Shown piece after piece: positions 46,017 to 54,663 of a DNA stretch of 64,000 bases (positions within the stretch are counted from its first letter, which is position 1; the number at the start of each line of letters is the position of its first letter). The DNA comes from Roseobacter fucihabitans (GTDB lineage Bacteria > Pseudomonadota > Alphaproteobacteria > Rhodobacterales > Rhodobacteraceae). A model generated the notes under the pieces. That model searched no databases. It was not told the origin of the DNA and worked only from the letters and a program-made list of their open reading frames with translations. The stretch lies in contig NZ_CP143423.1 in the NCBI RefSeq assembly GCF_014337925.2, forward strand, positions 3,750,501-3,814,500, read 5' to 3'. A program made the position numbers and the translations under genes.

Positions 46017-46640
46017 TTAAAAGCCCTTGCTTGCCTTGTCGGAAATTAAGCGACAACGAACAATTGCCTGAACAATCATTGCTCCTACGAAAGATAATGC
46101 GGCACCAGCGGTTTGTGCTCCTGATATTGCAATTGAAGCCAGTGGGGTGCCGTGGTCTGTGGTTAGGACAACCACACCGGCAGCAAAGAAAGTTGCGTTC
46201 ATGATCGCACAGGCAAAGTACATAATGAACCCTGCCCCAAATCCATCGTAGCTAGGTCTGCTTCGCTCTCGCGGCAGAACGGATACTCCAAATTCATCGC
46301 TCCCAGGTTTTTTGAAGAAATAGTCGCGGATCGAGTTTACGACCCGGGCATAAAGTATCGCGTCTAACCGTAGGCCCTCAATGTAGGACACTACTGCCGC
46401 GCCAACTACGCTTAAGAGCAGAGCCGAAACGCCAAAGATGTACTGAACAAGCGCGCGGGTTTCTGGGCCTATGCCTTCATCTGAAATGTTCATCACGGCT
46501 ATGCCGATAGTCGTGATTGGGATCGCCGTTATAAGCAGGAAGTATCTATAGAAAGTGGCAAGAACCTCGTTGGTTTTGAAATGCGCCTGAGAAATATTCT
46601 CATATTCCTTCAGCTGAAATTGGGTAAAATCGTCCATCAA
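46017..46640 (-). CDS. Four-helix membrane protein, last gene of the candidate defence operon
   Basis: A 207-residue protein I cannot place in a family. It starts with an amphipathic helix (residues 5-30), followed by hydrophobic segments at about 33-52, 67-90, 133-155 and 165-190. A basic loop with PRERSRPSYDGF lies between helices 2 and 3. It begins 32 bases after the GHKL ATPase gene on the same strand and is probably co-transcribed. Many anti-phage systems end in small membrane proteins that kill or arrest the cell; that role is possible but unproven here. Confidence 0.75.
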   Translation of the reverse strand: MMDDFTQFQLKEYENISQAHFKTNEVLATFYRYFLLITAIPITTIGIAVMNISDEGIGPETRALVQYIFGVSALLLSVVGAAVVSYIEGLRLDAILYARVVNSIRDYFFKKPGSDEFGVSVLPRERSRPSYDGFGAGFIMYFACAIMNATFFAAGVVVLTTDHGTPLASIAISGAQTAGAALSFVGAMIVQAIVRCRLISDKASKGF

Positions 46641-46672
46641 ATCGCACCTTGGTAGCTTAGAAATACTCGCGC

Positions 46673-48220
46673 TTACTTCCGCGAGAGACGATTGAATATC
46701 CGGTCAATAAGACTCTTGGCAGCGACCTGATTGACTGAGCAGTCGTAGATTAGATCGACAACTTCCTTGTAGGTCGAACGCTTATGTTTCGGCAGATTCT
46801 CAAAAATATCGCCATCGCTCTTAGTCGACTGAGTGTCGACTGCCTTTTCGATCTTGCGCAGCTGTCTGCGAAAGGCACCTCTTTCTTGCTCATCAAAAAG
46901 GTCGAACTCAGTTGCTTTGTGCATTTCCGATAGCAGCGTGCCAGTTTCCGCCTTGATCGTCTTCGCATAACGGTCCGACACCGCGCCCTGTTTCAGAACC
47001 TCAAGCTTTTCGTAGACCTTATCCGCCGCCAGCTCAAAAGACTTAATCCTGTTTCTTTTCTGCGAGGACACTCGGCACTCACGTGCAACCTCAGCGCCAA
47101 TGGGGCGAAGGTGGGCGATGATATTGTCCAGATGCGCGTTATTCTCAAATTCATCACGTCGCCCGTTTGGGACAACGCGAGGGTCCAAAACGTGAACCTC
47201 TCCCACAGACCATGATGAAAAGCGATCCTCCGGGAAAATTTCAGCGAAGAGACGATCATGGCCAATCTGGATGTTTCCAACGCGCGCGCGGAGTCCTCTG
47301 ACACCCTGTGCGACTGGTATCGCGCCTTGATAATCATGGTGCGCCAACCAACCAACTGCCGCAGTTTCGCCGTCGATGCCTTCGATTTCGAATGGCCTCA
47401 GATTGTGGAATGCAGATCTTTTGGTGTCGGAAAATGCCACCTGGTCGCGATGCGGCCGGTAGACAGGCGTTTCCGAACCATTGATGTGAATGTGATATGC
47501 GCGCCCTGCCCTCCCATGGCCTGCCAACAGGCTGGCGACTTCGTCTCGAAACGAGAATTCTGGTGAAAACGGACATGGGCAGACTTGTCCGATGAAGTTT
47601 TCGATCTCGATTTCGTTGAGCAGGCGATCATTGGCGATGCGTCGCGGTTTGACGAGCTCGACTTCAAAGAAGTGTTCTGGGTATTCGTCGGGGTCGAGAT
47701 GTCTCAGAGATACGGCTTCTCGAACGATCGACTGCAAGTCGGTGTCTTGGTCTGTTGCGGCAAGCAGACTTTTGACAGCGCGGCCATCCCATTTTGCTTC
47801 GATGACTTTGGCGTCGCCCATCGCGCGTGATCGGAAGACCAGTTGTTGCACATAACCAAGTGCGGACAACCGTCCTACGCCACGAAATCCTCGCGCATCT
47901 GTCCCGCGCTTTTTACTGGCCCCAAAGGACAGCATCCGCGACGGGAATTCGGCGTTTGACAGACCGACACCATTGTCGCGGACAACAACCCGGCGGTCGA
48001 TATGATCTAGATTGACGTCTATCCGCCCATCATTTGTCGAAGGCAATAACCCAATTGCAACAGCATCGTCGATCGCGTCGGTCGCATTCTGGACGTACTC
48101 TCGGAAGATTGCGAGAGGATTGACGTACATAGAGCTGCTCAGCAGCTCGAGCACGTCCTTTCCGACAAACACCTCGGCCTCTTCAAGCTGCCGCTCGATA
48201 ATTTTTTCAGCATTCCCCAT
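46673..48220 (-). CDS. GHKL (Hsp90-like) ATPase
   Basis: A 515-residue protein. The ATP-binding Bergerat fold is complete: N box E41, N45 and D48 in REYVQNATDAID, G1 DNGVG at 82-86 and G2 GFRGVGRLSALG at 111-122. The middle (about 200-370) could be the Hsp90-type second domain; the C-terminal 120 residues are helical and charged. Such ATPases occur as regulatory or scaffold parts in several anti-phage systems and in DNA topology enzymes. It begins 19 bases after the radical SAM gene. Its partner or client is unknown. Confidence 0.87.
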   Translation of the reverse strand: MGNAEKIIERQLEEAEVFVGKDVLELLSSSMYVNPLAIFREYVQNATDAIDDAVAIGLLPSTNDGRIDVNLDHIDRRVVVRDNGVGLSNAEFPSRMLSFGASKKRGTDARGFRGVGRLSALGYVQQLVFRSRAMGDAKVIEAKWDGRAVKSLLAATDQDTDLQSIVREAVSLRHLDPDEYPEHFFEVELVKPRRIANDRLLNEIEIENFIGQVCPCPFSPEFSFRDEVASLLAGHGRAGRAYHIHINGSETPVYRPHRDQVAFSDTKRSAFHNLRPFEIEGIDGETAAVGWLAHHDYQGAIPVAQGVRGLRARVGNIQIGHDRLFAEIFPEDRFSSWSVGEVHVLDPRVVPNGRRDEFENNAHLDNIIAHLRPIGAEVARECRVSSQKRNRIKSFELAADKVYEKLEVLKQGAVSDRYAKTIKAETGTLLSEMHKATEFDLFDEQERGAFRRQLRKIEKAVDTQSTKSDGDIFENLPKHKRSTYKEVVDLIYDCSVNQVAAKSLIDRIFNRLSRK

Positions 48221-48239
48221 GGCCGATTACCCCAATCCC

Positions 48240-49868
48240 TTACGCAAAAACTTGTTTGATTTTGTCAATTTTGTTAACGGCGTTAGCTCTTGGCTGAATG
48301 TCCTCATCAGTAAGTGCCGCGTCTTCTACCCGTTCGTCATCTGGTACCAAATAAGCACCGATGTTTTCGACCCGCCGCTTCTTCTGGGCTTCCCATATCT
48401 TTGCCTCATCCGCTTTCGCCATTGGGACAAAGAACTTTGCTGCGTCTCGAAGTTTGCCAGGTGCCAGCTCGTTGAGGTCGTGCACGTAGTCATTTTTGTC
48501 CCGGTCGCAAAGATAGCCGATCAACTCGGTGCGCTCATCACAGGCTAAAGAAGACATTACTGACTGAAACTCTTCGAACTCTGCCTTGCCATCGAACTGT
48601 TCGTACCAGTAGCGATTGAAAATGAAGTGGTGGGGTCGGAACAGAATATTCTCAAACTCGTCATACGTGTCACCATAAGCAGATCTGAAGAACTCAGGCG
48701 CGCCACTGACAACCCCATGGGTTGCCTGCAAGACAACTTGCATTGAACGCAGATAATATGAGTTCCATTTCTTCCCTATGTGACCCCGGTCTGGCCGGTT
48801 GACGGGTTGATAACGCATTGGAAAAGAGAAAATTCGAATGTTGAGCTCTTCGTTCAACGAAACATTGAGACGCATCCGCTCAAACAGATCCTTTGGATCA
48901 TCGTGAAAGTTGTAGAGCATGTAATTGGACAGCTCCGTAATCCCAGCTTCCGCCGCGTAACGAATGGCTTGCGCATAGGGTTTCTTCACCCCAAGGTGGT
49001 CGAATGCGATGCGCAACGGCTTGAGCGCGATGCGTGCAAGCTGCTGCAGATACATCGGATCCTTACAGAGGATGCGGGCATCAACCCCTTGGTTGAAATC
49101 TACGCGCCGCTGCAGTTCGTAGCGCCCTCGCTTCAACGTCGCCCCGCGCTGAAAGCCCAGATCGATGATTTCAGCGACTGTATCTTTGAAGTTGGCCGAC
49201 GCGACAACGTTATTGTCCATCAAAATGAGGTCGCGCTTCTCGCCGTAGAGCCTGTTCACGCCTTCGACGACATGCGTCAGAGAGTGCGTATCGCGTTGCA
49301 TGCCTTCCAAAGCGGGCACGCCACAAAAAGCGCACTTACGCACGCATCCGCGTGACGTGTATGTAAAGTAAGCATCTGAAACGGGATACTGGTATTCTAT
49401 GTGTTCAAGGATGCTATAATCAGGGACCAAATCCTCAATCGGTTGACCGTGAACATCGTCCGCATAGAGCTCCTCATCAAAAGGGTCCAACCCTAGAGAG
49501 ATTGCAGGTGCTTTGCCGAGCAGGCCTTTGATGAAGCGGATACCACGCCACTCAGGGTTTGCATTGTAAACGTCATGCATCAAAGACGCGGCAATCCCAC
49601 CAACAAAAACCCGATGGGCCTGCCCACCGACCAAGTCTAGTGCATGGTTGATGCTTCTGGCCGTACGTTCCCACTCGAACGAAAACAGTGTTGTGATATA
49701 CACGCGATCCCAGGCGGCCTCATAGGCAGACGGATCCTCGCCTTTTACGAAACGAACGTTGTCACGCTTACCTTCCGGCCCATGATACTGTGCAATCTTC
49801 ATCAAGCCGAGCGGCGGATACTTGTTGCGGTATCCGGGTTCGATCAGAAGAATGTTCTTGTTGGCCAT
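48240..49868 (-). CDS. Radical SAM enzyme with N-terminal B12-binding-like domain
   Basis: A 542-residue protein. The cluster motif C175-x3-C179-x2-C182 (GCVRKCAFCG) binds a 4Fe-4S cluster and SAM. The N-terminal 150 residues begin ILLIEPGYRNKYPPLGLMKI, the pattern of cobalamin-binding domains in B12-dependent radical SAM enzymes, though a DxHxxG site is not visible. Radical SAM chemistry could modify a nucleic acid, a protein or a small molecule. Its place between ParB-like/SNF2 genes and a GHKL ATPase favours a DNA or nucleotide substrate; this is inferred. Confidence 0.88.
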   Translation of the reverse strand: MANKNILLIEPGYRNKYPPLGLMKIAQYHGPEGKRDNVRFVKGEDPSAYEAAWDRVYITTLFSFEWERTARSINHALDLVGGQAHRVFVGGIAASLMHDVYNANPEWRGIRFIKGLLGKAPAISLGLDPFDEELYADDVHGQPIEDLVPDYSILEHIEYQYPVSDAYFTYTSRGCVRKCAFCGVPALEGMQRDTHSLTHVVEGVNRLYGEKRDLILMDNNVVASANFKDTVAEIIDLGFQRGATLKRGRYELQRRVDFNQGVDARILCKDPMYLQQLARIALKPLRIAFDHLGVKKPYAQAIRYAAEAGITELSNYMLYNFHDDPKDLFERMRLNVSLNEELNIRIFSFPMRYQPVNRPDRGHIGKKWNSYYLRSMQVVLQATHGVVSGAPEFFRSAYGDTYDEFENILFRPHHFIFNRYWYEQFDGKAEFEEFQSVMSSLACDERTELIGYLCDRDKNDYVHDLNELAPGKLRDAAKFFVPMAKADEAKIWEAQKKRRVENIGAYLVPDDERVEDAALTDEDIQPRANAVNKIDKIKQVFA

Positions 49869-50021
49869 TAACTGCCTCGTTTCACTTTCTTAAAATTACC
49901 TTAGACTAGACCGTCTCGGCGATCTACCTCAAAGTCATGCTGGCGACATATCGGCCAGAGGGTGCCAAAGGCGCGGTTTCTTGGGCCATCTCGGAGCCTT
50001 AGTGGTGCCGCGTGACGTCAT
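49869..50021. other. Gap between parB-like 2 and radical SAM genes
   Basis: The only sizeable gap (153 bases) within the seven-gene run. No gene or clear hairpin is seen; a promoter for the radical SAM/GHKL/membrane half could be here, making two transcription units. Confidence 0.35.
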
Positions 50022-51017
50022 CTAATGCGCTTTCGACTTCTCGAGTTGATCTCGTATTGTTGATATCCTTGCTTCAATTTTCTTAAGCTCATAGTCGATC
50101 TTTTGTCGTACACCCGCATTGTGCTCCGCCATCTCATCCAAAATGTCCGGTTCGCAAATCCAAGACCTGAACCGTTTGACTTTGCTAAGCTCGATGCTGT
50201 CGCCACCAGCGTGTCGTGCATCGGTGAAGGCGTCGTCCATTTCGAGGTCGCCCTTGGCAAATCTTTTGAGAATTTTTGGCGCTTGGCAGATCGTTGGCAA
50301 CTGATCTCGAACATCGACGGCGCGTATCGTTCCAGACTTAATTAGGCCAACAACCTGGGTCTCAAAATCTGCTATCTCATCTCGTGCTTTCTTGATCTTT
50401 CTGGACTTTAGGAACTCATCGTAGTGGCTCCAGCGCTCGCGATTATCGTCGCCATTGTCTTTCATGAATTGAAAAACGTCGACGAGATGCCGAATTTGTT
50501 GTGCGCTTACTCCGAGCTCCCGGGCCACATCAGGAATATCAACTTTCTGGTCAACATGACGCCGATAGACGAATCCAGCCTTCTCGTATGGCGCCCAATC
50601 TTTCTTTCCTTTTACGTGATACTGACCGAGCATCGCGTACACGTCTGCATCTTGAATATCGGCCGGAAGGACGCGGCAACGTATGGTGTTCCACTTCGCC
50701 GGATCATCCGATGCCAATGAGCGATAGGCTGCAAGTCGGCTGTTGCCTTCGATGACGACGAAGTCACCGTCACGGACAATTATGGGGTCGATCAAGCCAC
50801 CATTGTCCAGAATGTCATGTCGAAGCGCTTTGACGTGCTCCAGCTTCAGCATGGAGCGAAAGATAGCATCCTGATCAGGTTCAGAAGTACTTCGGTCTAA
50901 CAGCGAATAAACGCGCGGATTGTCCGGCCAGAACTTTAGGTTCTCATGTGGGATATCCCTTGCAACAGCCGGTATCCTCTTTTGCCGGATCAGAATATAG
51001 TCTTCGTCTTGGGTCAT
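50022..51017 (-). CDS. ParB/Srx-like N-terminal domain protein 2
   Basis: A 331-residue protein. NPR at 33-35 and VIEGNSRLAAYRSL at 88-101 are the ParB/sulfiredoxin-fold signatures, followed by a helix-turn-helix (PDVARELGVSAQQIRHLVDV near 166) and a charged C-terminal helix. ParB-like domains of this kind bind CTP or ATP and may cut or clamp DNA; in modification systems they recognise sites. It overlaps the SNF2 gene by four bases. It is a distant paralogue of the protein encoded at 52901-53917. Confidence 0.85.
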   Translation of the reverse strand: MTQDEDYILIRQKRIPAVARDIPHENLKFWPDNPRVYSLLDRSTSEPDQDAIFRSMLKLEHVKALRHDILDNGGLIDPIIVRDGDFVVIEGNSRLAAYRSLASDDPAKWNTIRCRVLPADIQDADVYAMLGQYHVKGKKDWAPYEKAGFVYRRHVDQKVDIPDVARELGVSAQQIRHLVDVFQFMKDNGDDNRERWSHYDEFLKSRKIKKARDEIADFETQVVGLIKSGTIRAVDVRDQLPTICQAPKILKRFAKGDLEMDDAFTDARHAGGDSIELSKVKRFRSWICEPDILDEMAEHNAGVRQKIDYELKKIEARISTIRDQLEKSKAH

Positions 51018-52492
51018 TTCGCTTCAACCGTCGGGTTTAGAATTTCAGTTACAGCACGGCCGAAGTCGTAGTTGGCCGCACTTTCATACTCGTTTTGTGA
51101 TACGTCTGACTGTACGAGCTGCGCAGCAAGGCGCTTGGCTTGCAGTAAGCTGTCGACCCAAGAGTCGATCGTGTCCTCACATATTAGGTTCCAGATGTAG
51201 CATTCTTTTTTCTGAGAAATTCGGTGGATTCGATCCTGTGATTGTAGGTAGTCATCCAAACTGAATGTCCGATCGTAGTAGATGGCGTGGTTAGCGACAG
51301 TTAATGTCAGACCTTCTTTGGCGGCACCCGGTGTTGCCACAAGAATTCTGACAGATTCGTCTTGCTTGAAATCGTCGATGGCGCGGTTTCGTGTCTCAAT
51401 TGGGAGCTCGCCATGCACGCGCACCGCACCATACTCACTTAAGCGCTCACAGAGCCATTCTGCGTTTTGTACGAATGAGGTCCAGACGATAACCTTGCTT
51501 CCGTCCTCGGTTGCTTCACGCACCAAGCGAAACAGCTCTGAGAGTTTACCAGGGTCTTCTTTATAGGCATCATCAACCAAGGCTGGGTTTGATGTTACCT
51601 GTACCAGACGCAAAAGCCGTTTCAGGATGGCCTCTGCATCATCCTCGGACAGCACGCCATTCTTTAAAACTTCGGCACGAGCTTCTTCGCGATAGGAATC
51701 GTAAAGTTTGGCTTGATGCGGTGCCATGTATGTCGAAACGGTGCGAACAATTTTGTCGGGCAATTCGATGCCGGTTGAGTCCTTGGTCTCGCGGACTGAA
51801 AATGCTCTTAGTTTGGAAAAGACAGAACCAAGGGCCTCTGCAAAAGCTTTCTGGCGGTCAACATCTTTGTGTAGTTCGTTGTCCAATGACAAGTTCGACT
51901 TGAACGCGTCGAAATCTTCACCGAGCGACTCGCCTCCATCAAGGAAGAATATTTGTGACCAGATGTCCTCCGGTCGATTGGCGACAGGCGTTCCTGTCAT
52001 GATGACGCGGCGCTGAAACCCGTCTCGAAGATCATGGAAGGCCTGCGTCAGGGCCGCCGACGGGTTTTTGATTTTTTGCGCTTCATCAAGGATCACCCCG
52101 ACTTTCCGCGTTTGTAAGAACATCTCGAGCCGCTGTTGCTCTGATTTGACGACTTCAAAGTGCCCCAAGATGACTCGCGCAGGAGAGTTCATGACGAAGA
52201 AATTGTGCTTTCGATCCTGGTTCAAAATCCTTGGTTTTAAATGGGTATGTGCGCCGAACTCCTGCCTCCAATTCTCGACCAGCGCACGCTTGGTGATGAC
52301 TATTACAGTGTCGAGCGATTTCTCGTTCAGCCAGTGCAGAATGAGGTCTATGGCAATCTTGGTTTTGCCTAACCCTTGTTCGTGAAACAGAGCCGCAAAC
52401 TCCAACCCCCTTACAGCTTCAACAGCATCCAGCTGATATGGAAAGGCTTCAAATCTCGCAGATAGATTTAGTTTTGGGTCAGGGCGAAGCAT
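51014..52492 (-). CDS. SNF2-family DEAD/DEAH helicase
   Basis: A 492-residue translocase. Motif I GLGKTK at 40-45, motif II DEAQ at 136-139, motif III TGTP at 166-169, and the C-terminal helicase part with ATPGAAKEGLTL and SQDRIHRISQKKE are present. SNF2 proteins move along double-stranded DNA and drive remodelling; they are motors of several restriction-like systems. It is compact and lacks extra domains. It stands between the nuclease-like and ParB-like genes with overlapping or touching ends, so these act together. Confidence 0.92.
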   Translation of the reverse strand: MLRPDPKLNLSARFEAFPYQLDAVEAVRGLEFAALFHEQGLGKTKIAIDLILHWLNEKSLDTVIVITKRALVENWRQEFGAHTHLKPRILNQDRKHNFFVMNSPARVILGHFEVVKSEQQRLEMFLQTRKVGVILDEAQKIKNPSAALTQAFHDLRDGFQRRVIMTGTPVANRPEDIWSQIFFLDGGESLGEDFDAFKSNLSLDNELHKDVDRQKAFAEALGSVFSKLRAFSVRETKDSTGIELPDKIVRTVSTYMAPHQAKLYDSYREEARAEVLKNGVLSEDDAEAILKRLLRLVQVTSNPALVDDAYKEDPGKLSELFRLVREATEDGSKVIVWTSFVQNAEWLCERLSEYGAVRVHGELPIETRNRAIDDFKQDESVRILVATPGAAKEGLTLTVANHAIYYDRTFSLDDYLQSQDRIHRISQKKECYIWNLICEDTIDSWVDSLLQAKRLAAQLVQSDVSQNEYESAANYDFGRAVTEILNPTVEAK

Positions 52493-52493
52493 G

Positions 52494-52901
52494 TCAGTAT
52501 TCAGTTTCTACGGGCAGCACATGCATTGTTACGCACCGATGTCTGTCGCCCAGTTCGCGTATGAAAGTGTTCGCCGCTGGCGTTGCAAGAATTGGGACGG
52601 CCAAGTAGAAGAACGCTGCTTGGTGAAGCGCTAGGTAGTCAACAAATGCGCTTATCTGCCGACGTGACCTGGACGTGATCAGATCAAGCCGCGTTTTGGC
52701 TTCTCCAATCACCACAAAAGTACGTGGCACGTCTTCGGCATAAAGATCTGGCAAATGGTTGCCAATCCGCTGCGGACGCTCTCGACCGAGCACTTGATCG
52801 TCAACGTATAAAGCCAAGTTTCCGATGCCCCCATGCTGCTTTCTTACGAAGTCAGACAGCTGTGAGACCAGAATTGTGTGTTCTTCGGACTCACCAGACA
52901 T
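52494..52901 (-). CDS. Small PD-(D/E)xK-type nuclease candidate
   Basis: A 135-residue protein not assigned to a named family. It has the nuclease pattern: PD at 51-52 (PDLYAED), then a hydrophobic strand and EAK at 67-69 (VVIGEAKTRLD), then Q82 in the following helix (SRRQISAF). Metal-dependent DNA cutting is therefore likely. It overlaps the start of the run (ParB-like 1) by one base and is followed by the SNF2 gene after one base. It would be the cutting subunit of the cluster if this reading is right. Confidence 0.72.
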   Translation of the reverse strand: MSGESEEHTILVSQLSDFVRKQHGGIGNLALYVDDQVLGRERPQRIGNHLPDLYAEDVPRTFVVIGEAKTRLDLITSRSRRQISAFVDYLALHQAAFFYLAVPILATPAANTFIRELGDRHRCVTMHVLPVETEY

Positions 52902-53917
52902 CAGGCATCCCCCGTTATCTGGTCCTGAAGAAAACGAAGCGCATCCATTGCAGCTTCGATATGGCGCAAGGTCGCGCCATCGTCTTCCTTAAACGATCTC
53001 AGTTCGGCCATGGACGTTTGATTTGTTTTGCTTTCAAGCGCCGCCGCCAGTTGTCCGAGCGTTGCTTTTTGCAAGTCAACGTTTTCAGTGTCTTGGTCGA
53101 GTACTTTCACGGCCATTTTCATGCCGTCTTTCAGAAAGATTGCTCTCGCGTTTTTGTCCTTCAACACAGCTGGAAGCTGCCTGACCTCCCGCAGAGGCCC
53201 TATGCGTTCATTTTTTACCCACTCGGCGAAATCGACGCCGGAGAAGCCACTTGTCAAAATGGCTTCTTGCACTCGTGGATTTTGGTACTCCACGAAACCG
53301 GAAAACCTCTCGGTATTGAATTCACCGGGCTCGCATAACGGGCGGAAGAACTCTTCCATGTCTGAGTAAGCTTGAATTGACCGGGTCACATCACGTTGAT
53401 TGCCACCACATAGTGCGACAATGCGTTCAAGAGGCATGAGTTCCTTGTTCTGAAGGTCATGGAGATAGCGCGCTTTTGAGTAGGCGTCCCAAGGCCTTGG
53501 GCCAACCAAGTGCGCCTGGAGCCTGATCGCATCAATGCTTTCATTTTCCAGCCCCGAGTGGACCAATGCAGGGATTTTGGACCAGTCTCCTGTGGCACCC
53601 TTTTTGTGAAGGTCGCGATATATCCAAAGCCGGGTGTTGCCCTCGATGCAGACCAATGCGCCGTCAGCCCGCTTGTTGACTATGACGGGCTGCCTTATGC
53701 CTCTGTTCGCGATAATGGACTCGCGTAATCGTTGTGGCGTGGTTGTATCGGCTAGTGCTGATGGTGCATCGCTTGAAGGTGCGTTCAAGGCGAGCCCTAT
53801 TTGGCTTTCCCCAATTTTGGTCTGATCGTAGATTTCAAGAAATCTGCGAATTCTTGGATTGCTCGTGTCCAGTTGCACATCATTGATTGGCAGGTTCTCA
53901 AAACTTCCCGACGACAT
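52901..53917 (-). CDS. ParB/Srx-like N-terminal domain protein 1, first gene of the run
   Basis: A 338-residue protein with NPR at 20-22 and VCIEGNTRLWIYRDL at 89-103, the ParB/Srx fold motif, and a later helix region (ERIVALCGGNQRDVTRSI near 165) that fits helix-turn-helix. The C-terminal 100 residues are helical. AGGAG six bases before ATG gives a strong start. It opens the seven-gene run. It is similar in plan but not close in sequence to the ParB-like protein encoded at 50022-51017, so the two may form a heteromer. Confidence 0.83.
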   Translation of the reverse strand: MSSGSFENLPINDVQLDTSNPRIRRFLEIYDQTKIGESQIGLALNAPSSDAPSALADTTTPQRLRESIIANRGIRQPVIVNKRADGALVCIEGNTRLWIYRDLHKKGATGDWSKIPALVHSGLENESIDAIRLQAHLVGPRPWDAYSKARYLHDLQNKELMPLERIVALCGGNQRDVTRSIQAYSDMEEFFRPLCEPGEFNTERFSGFVEYQNPRVQEAILTSGFSGVDFAEWVKNERIGPLREVRQLPAVLKDKNARAIFLKDGMKMAVKVLDQDTENVDLQKATLGQLAAALESKTNQTSMAELRSFKEDDGATLRHIEAAMDALRFLQDQITGDA

Positions 53918-54093
53918 TTTATCTCCTTAAACGAGCGACTTATTAAATGCTATTTGCCCGATAACGTTCCGTGGGCGTTTTTGCGGATACTGTATTCCTA
54001 CGTTTGCGACATAGGCAACGCTCGTGAAACGAAACCGACCGATGCGTCGCTTGCAGTTGCATGGCCCTGCATTGCCGGAAGTTGGGTTTGGGA

Positions 54094-54663
54094 TCAAAGC
54101 AGCTCACTGAATTGCTCCAACTCCGCAGCCGTTGCGACCAATCCCTGTTGCGTGAGTATCGCGAGGTAGTCCTCGGCTGTGTATGGCGGGTTCTGGAGGC
54201 GCGCGCGCACCTTCCGTAGCGCTGAGCAGAACAATCCTGGCGCGAGTGCTAGGTGGTTGCTCAGGAAGTCATCCGGATGTTGCGCCTCGATTCCGAACGG
54301 CTCGACGGCGTCGTTAGGGAAGTCTTTTAAGTTCTGCGTGACGATCACATCACATTGGCCGACAATGGCGGCGGCCAGCACATGTCGGTCATCTGGGTCA
54401 GGAAGGTCAAGTGAAGCGATCATGGTTTCGTAACCGGTCACAAGGCAATCTCGTGTCGCCTCGTTCATTAGGTCCCTTGTGCGTTCAAGTGCGGCTCGGT
54501 CCCGATGAGGTTGATTGCGCATCAGTGACTCCATCCATTCGCGATGGACATCCTCAGACCATTTGGCTTTGAAGATATCCGTCACTGCGAGTTGCATGAC
54601 CACGTCACGCATCGGAGCCGGGTAAAGAATATTGGCATCAAGCAGTGCCGTATAGTGGCTCAT
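54094..54663 (-). CDS. PIN-domain toxin
   Basis: A 189-residue PIN-domain protein. LLDANILYP at residues 7-15 holds the first acidic residue, DPDDRHVLAAAI near 92 and VTQNLKDFP near 110 the rest of the metal site. PIN toxins are RNases. Its start overlaps the HTH gene by four bases, the normal arrangement of a toxin-antitoxin pair. It may protect the island from loss. It lies upstream of the seven-gene run on the same strand, 176 bases before it. Confidence 0.88.
   Translation of the reverse strand: MSHYTALLDANILYPAPMRDVVMQLAVTDIFKAKWSEDVHREWMESLMRNQPHRDRAALERTRDLMNEATRDCLVTGYETMIASLDLPDPDDRHVLAAAIVGQCDVIVTQNLKDFPNDAVEPFGIEAQHPDDFLSNHLALAPGLFCSALRKVRARLQNPPYTAEDYLAILTQQGLVATAAELEQFSELL

Noticed and set aside
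46017-53917. Naming the run as BREX, DISARM, Dnd, Dpd, Zorya or Druantia
   Set aside because: Key genes of each (for example PglZ, DrmA/DrmB, DndCDE, DpdA, ZorAB, DruE) are not present.
50022-53917. ParB-like genes as a plasmid partition system
   Set aside because: No parA ATPase or centromere-like repeats are nearby and the genes are joined to an SNF2 helicase.
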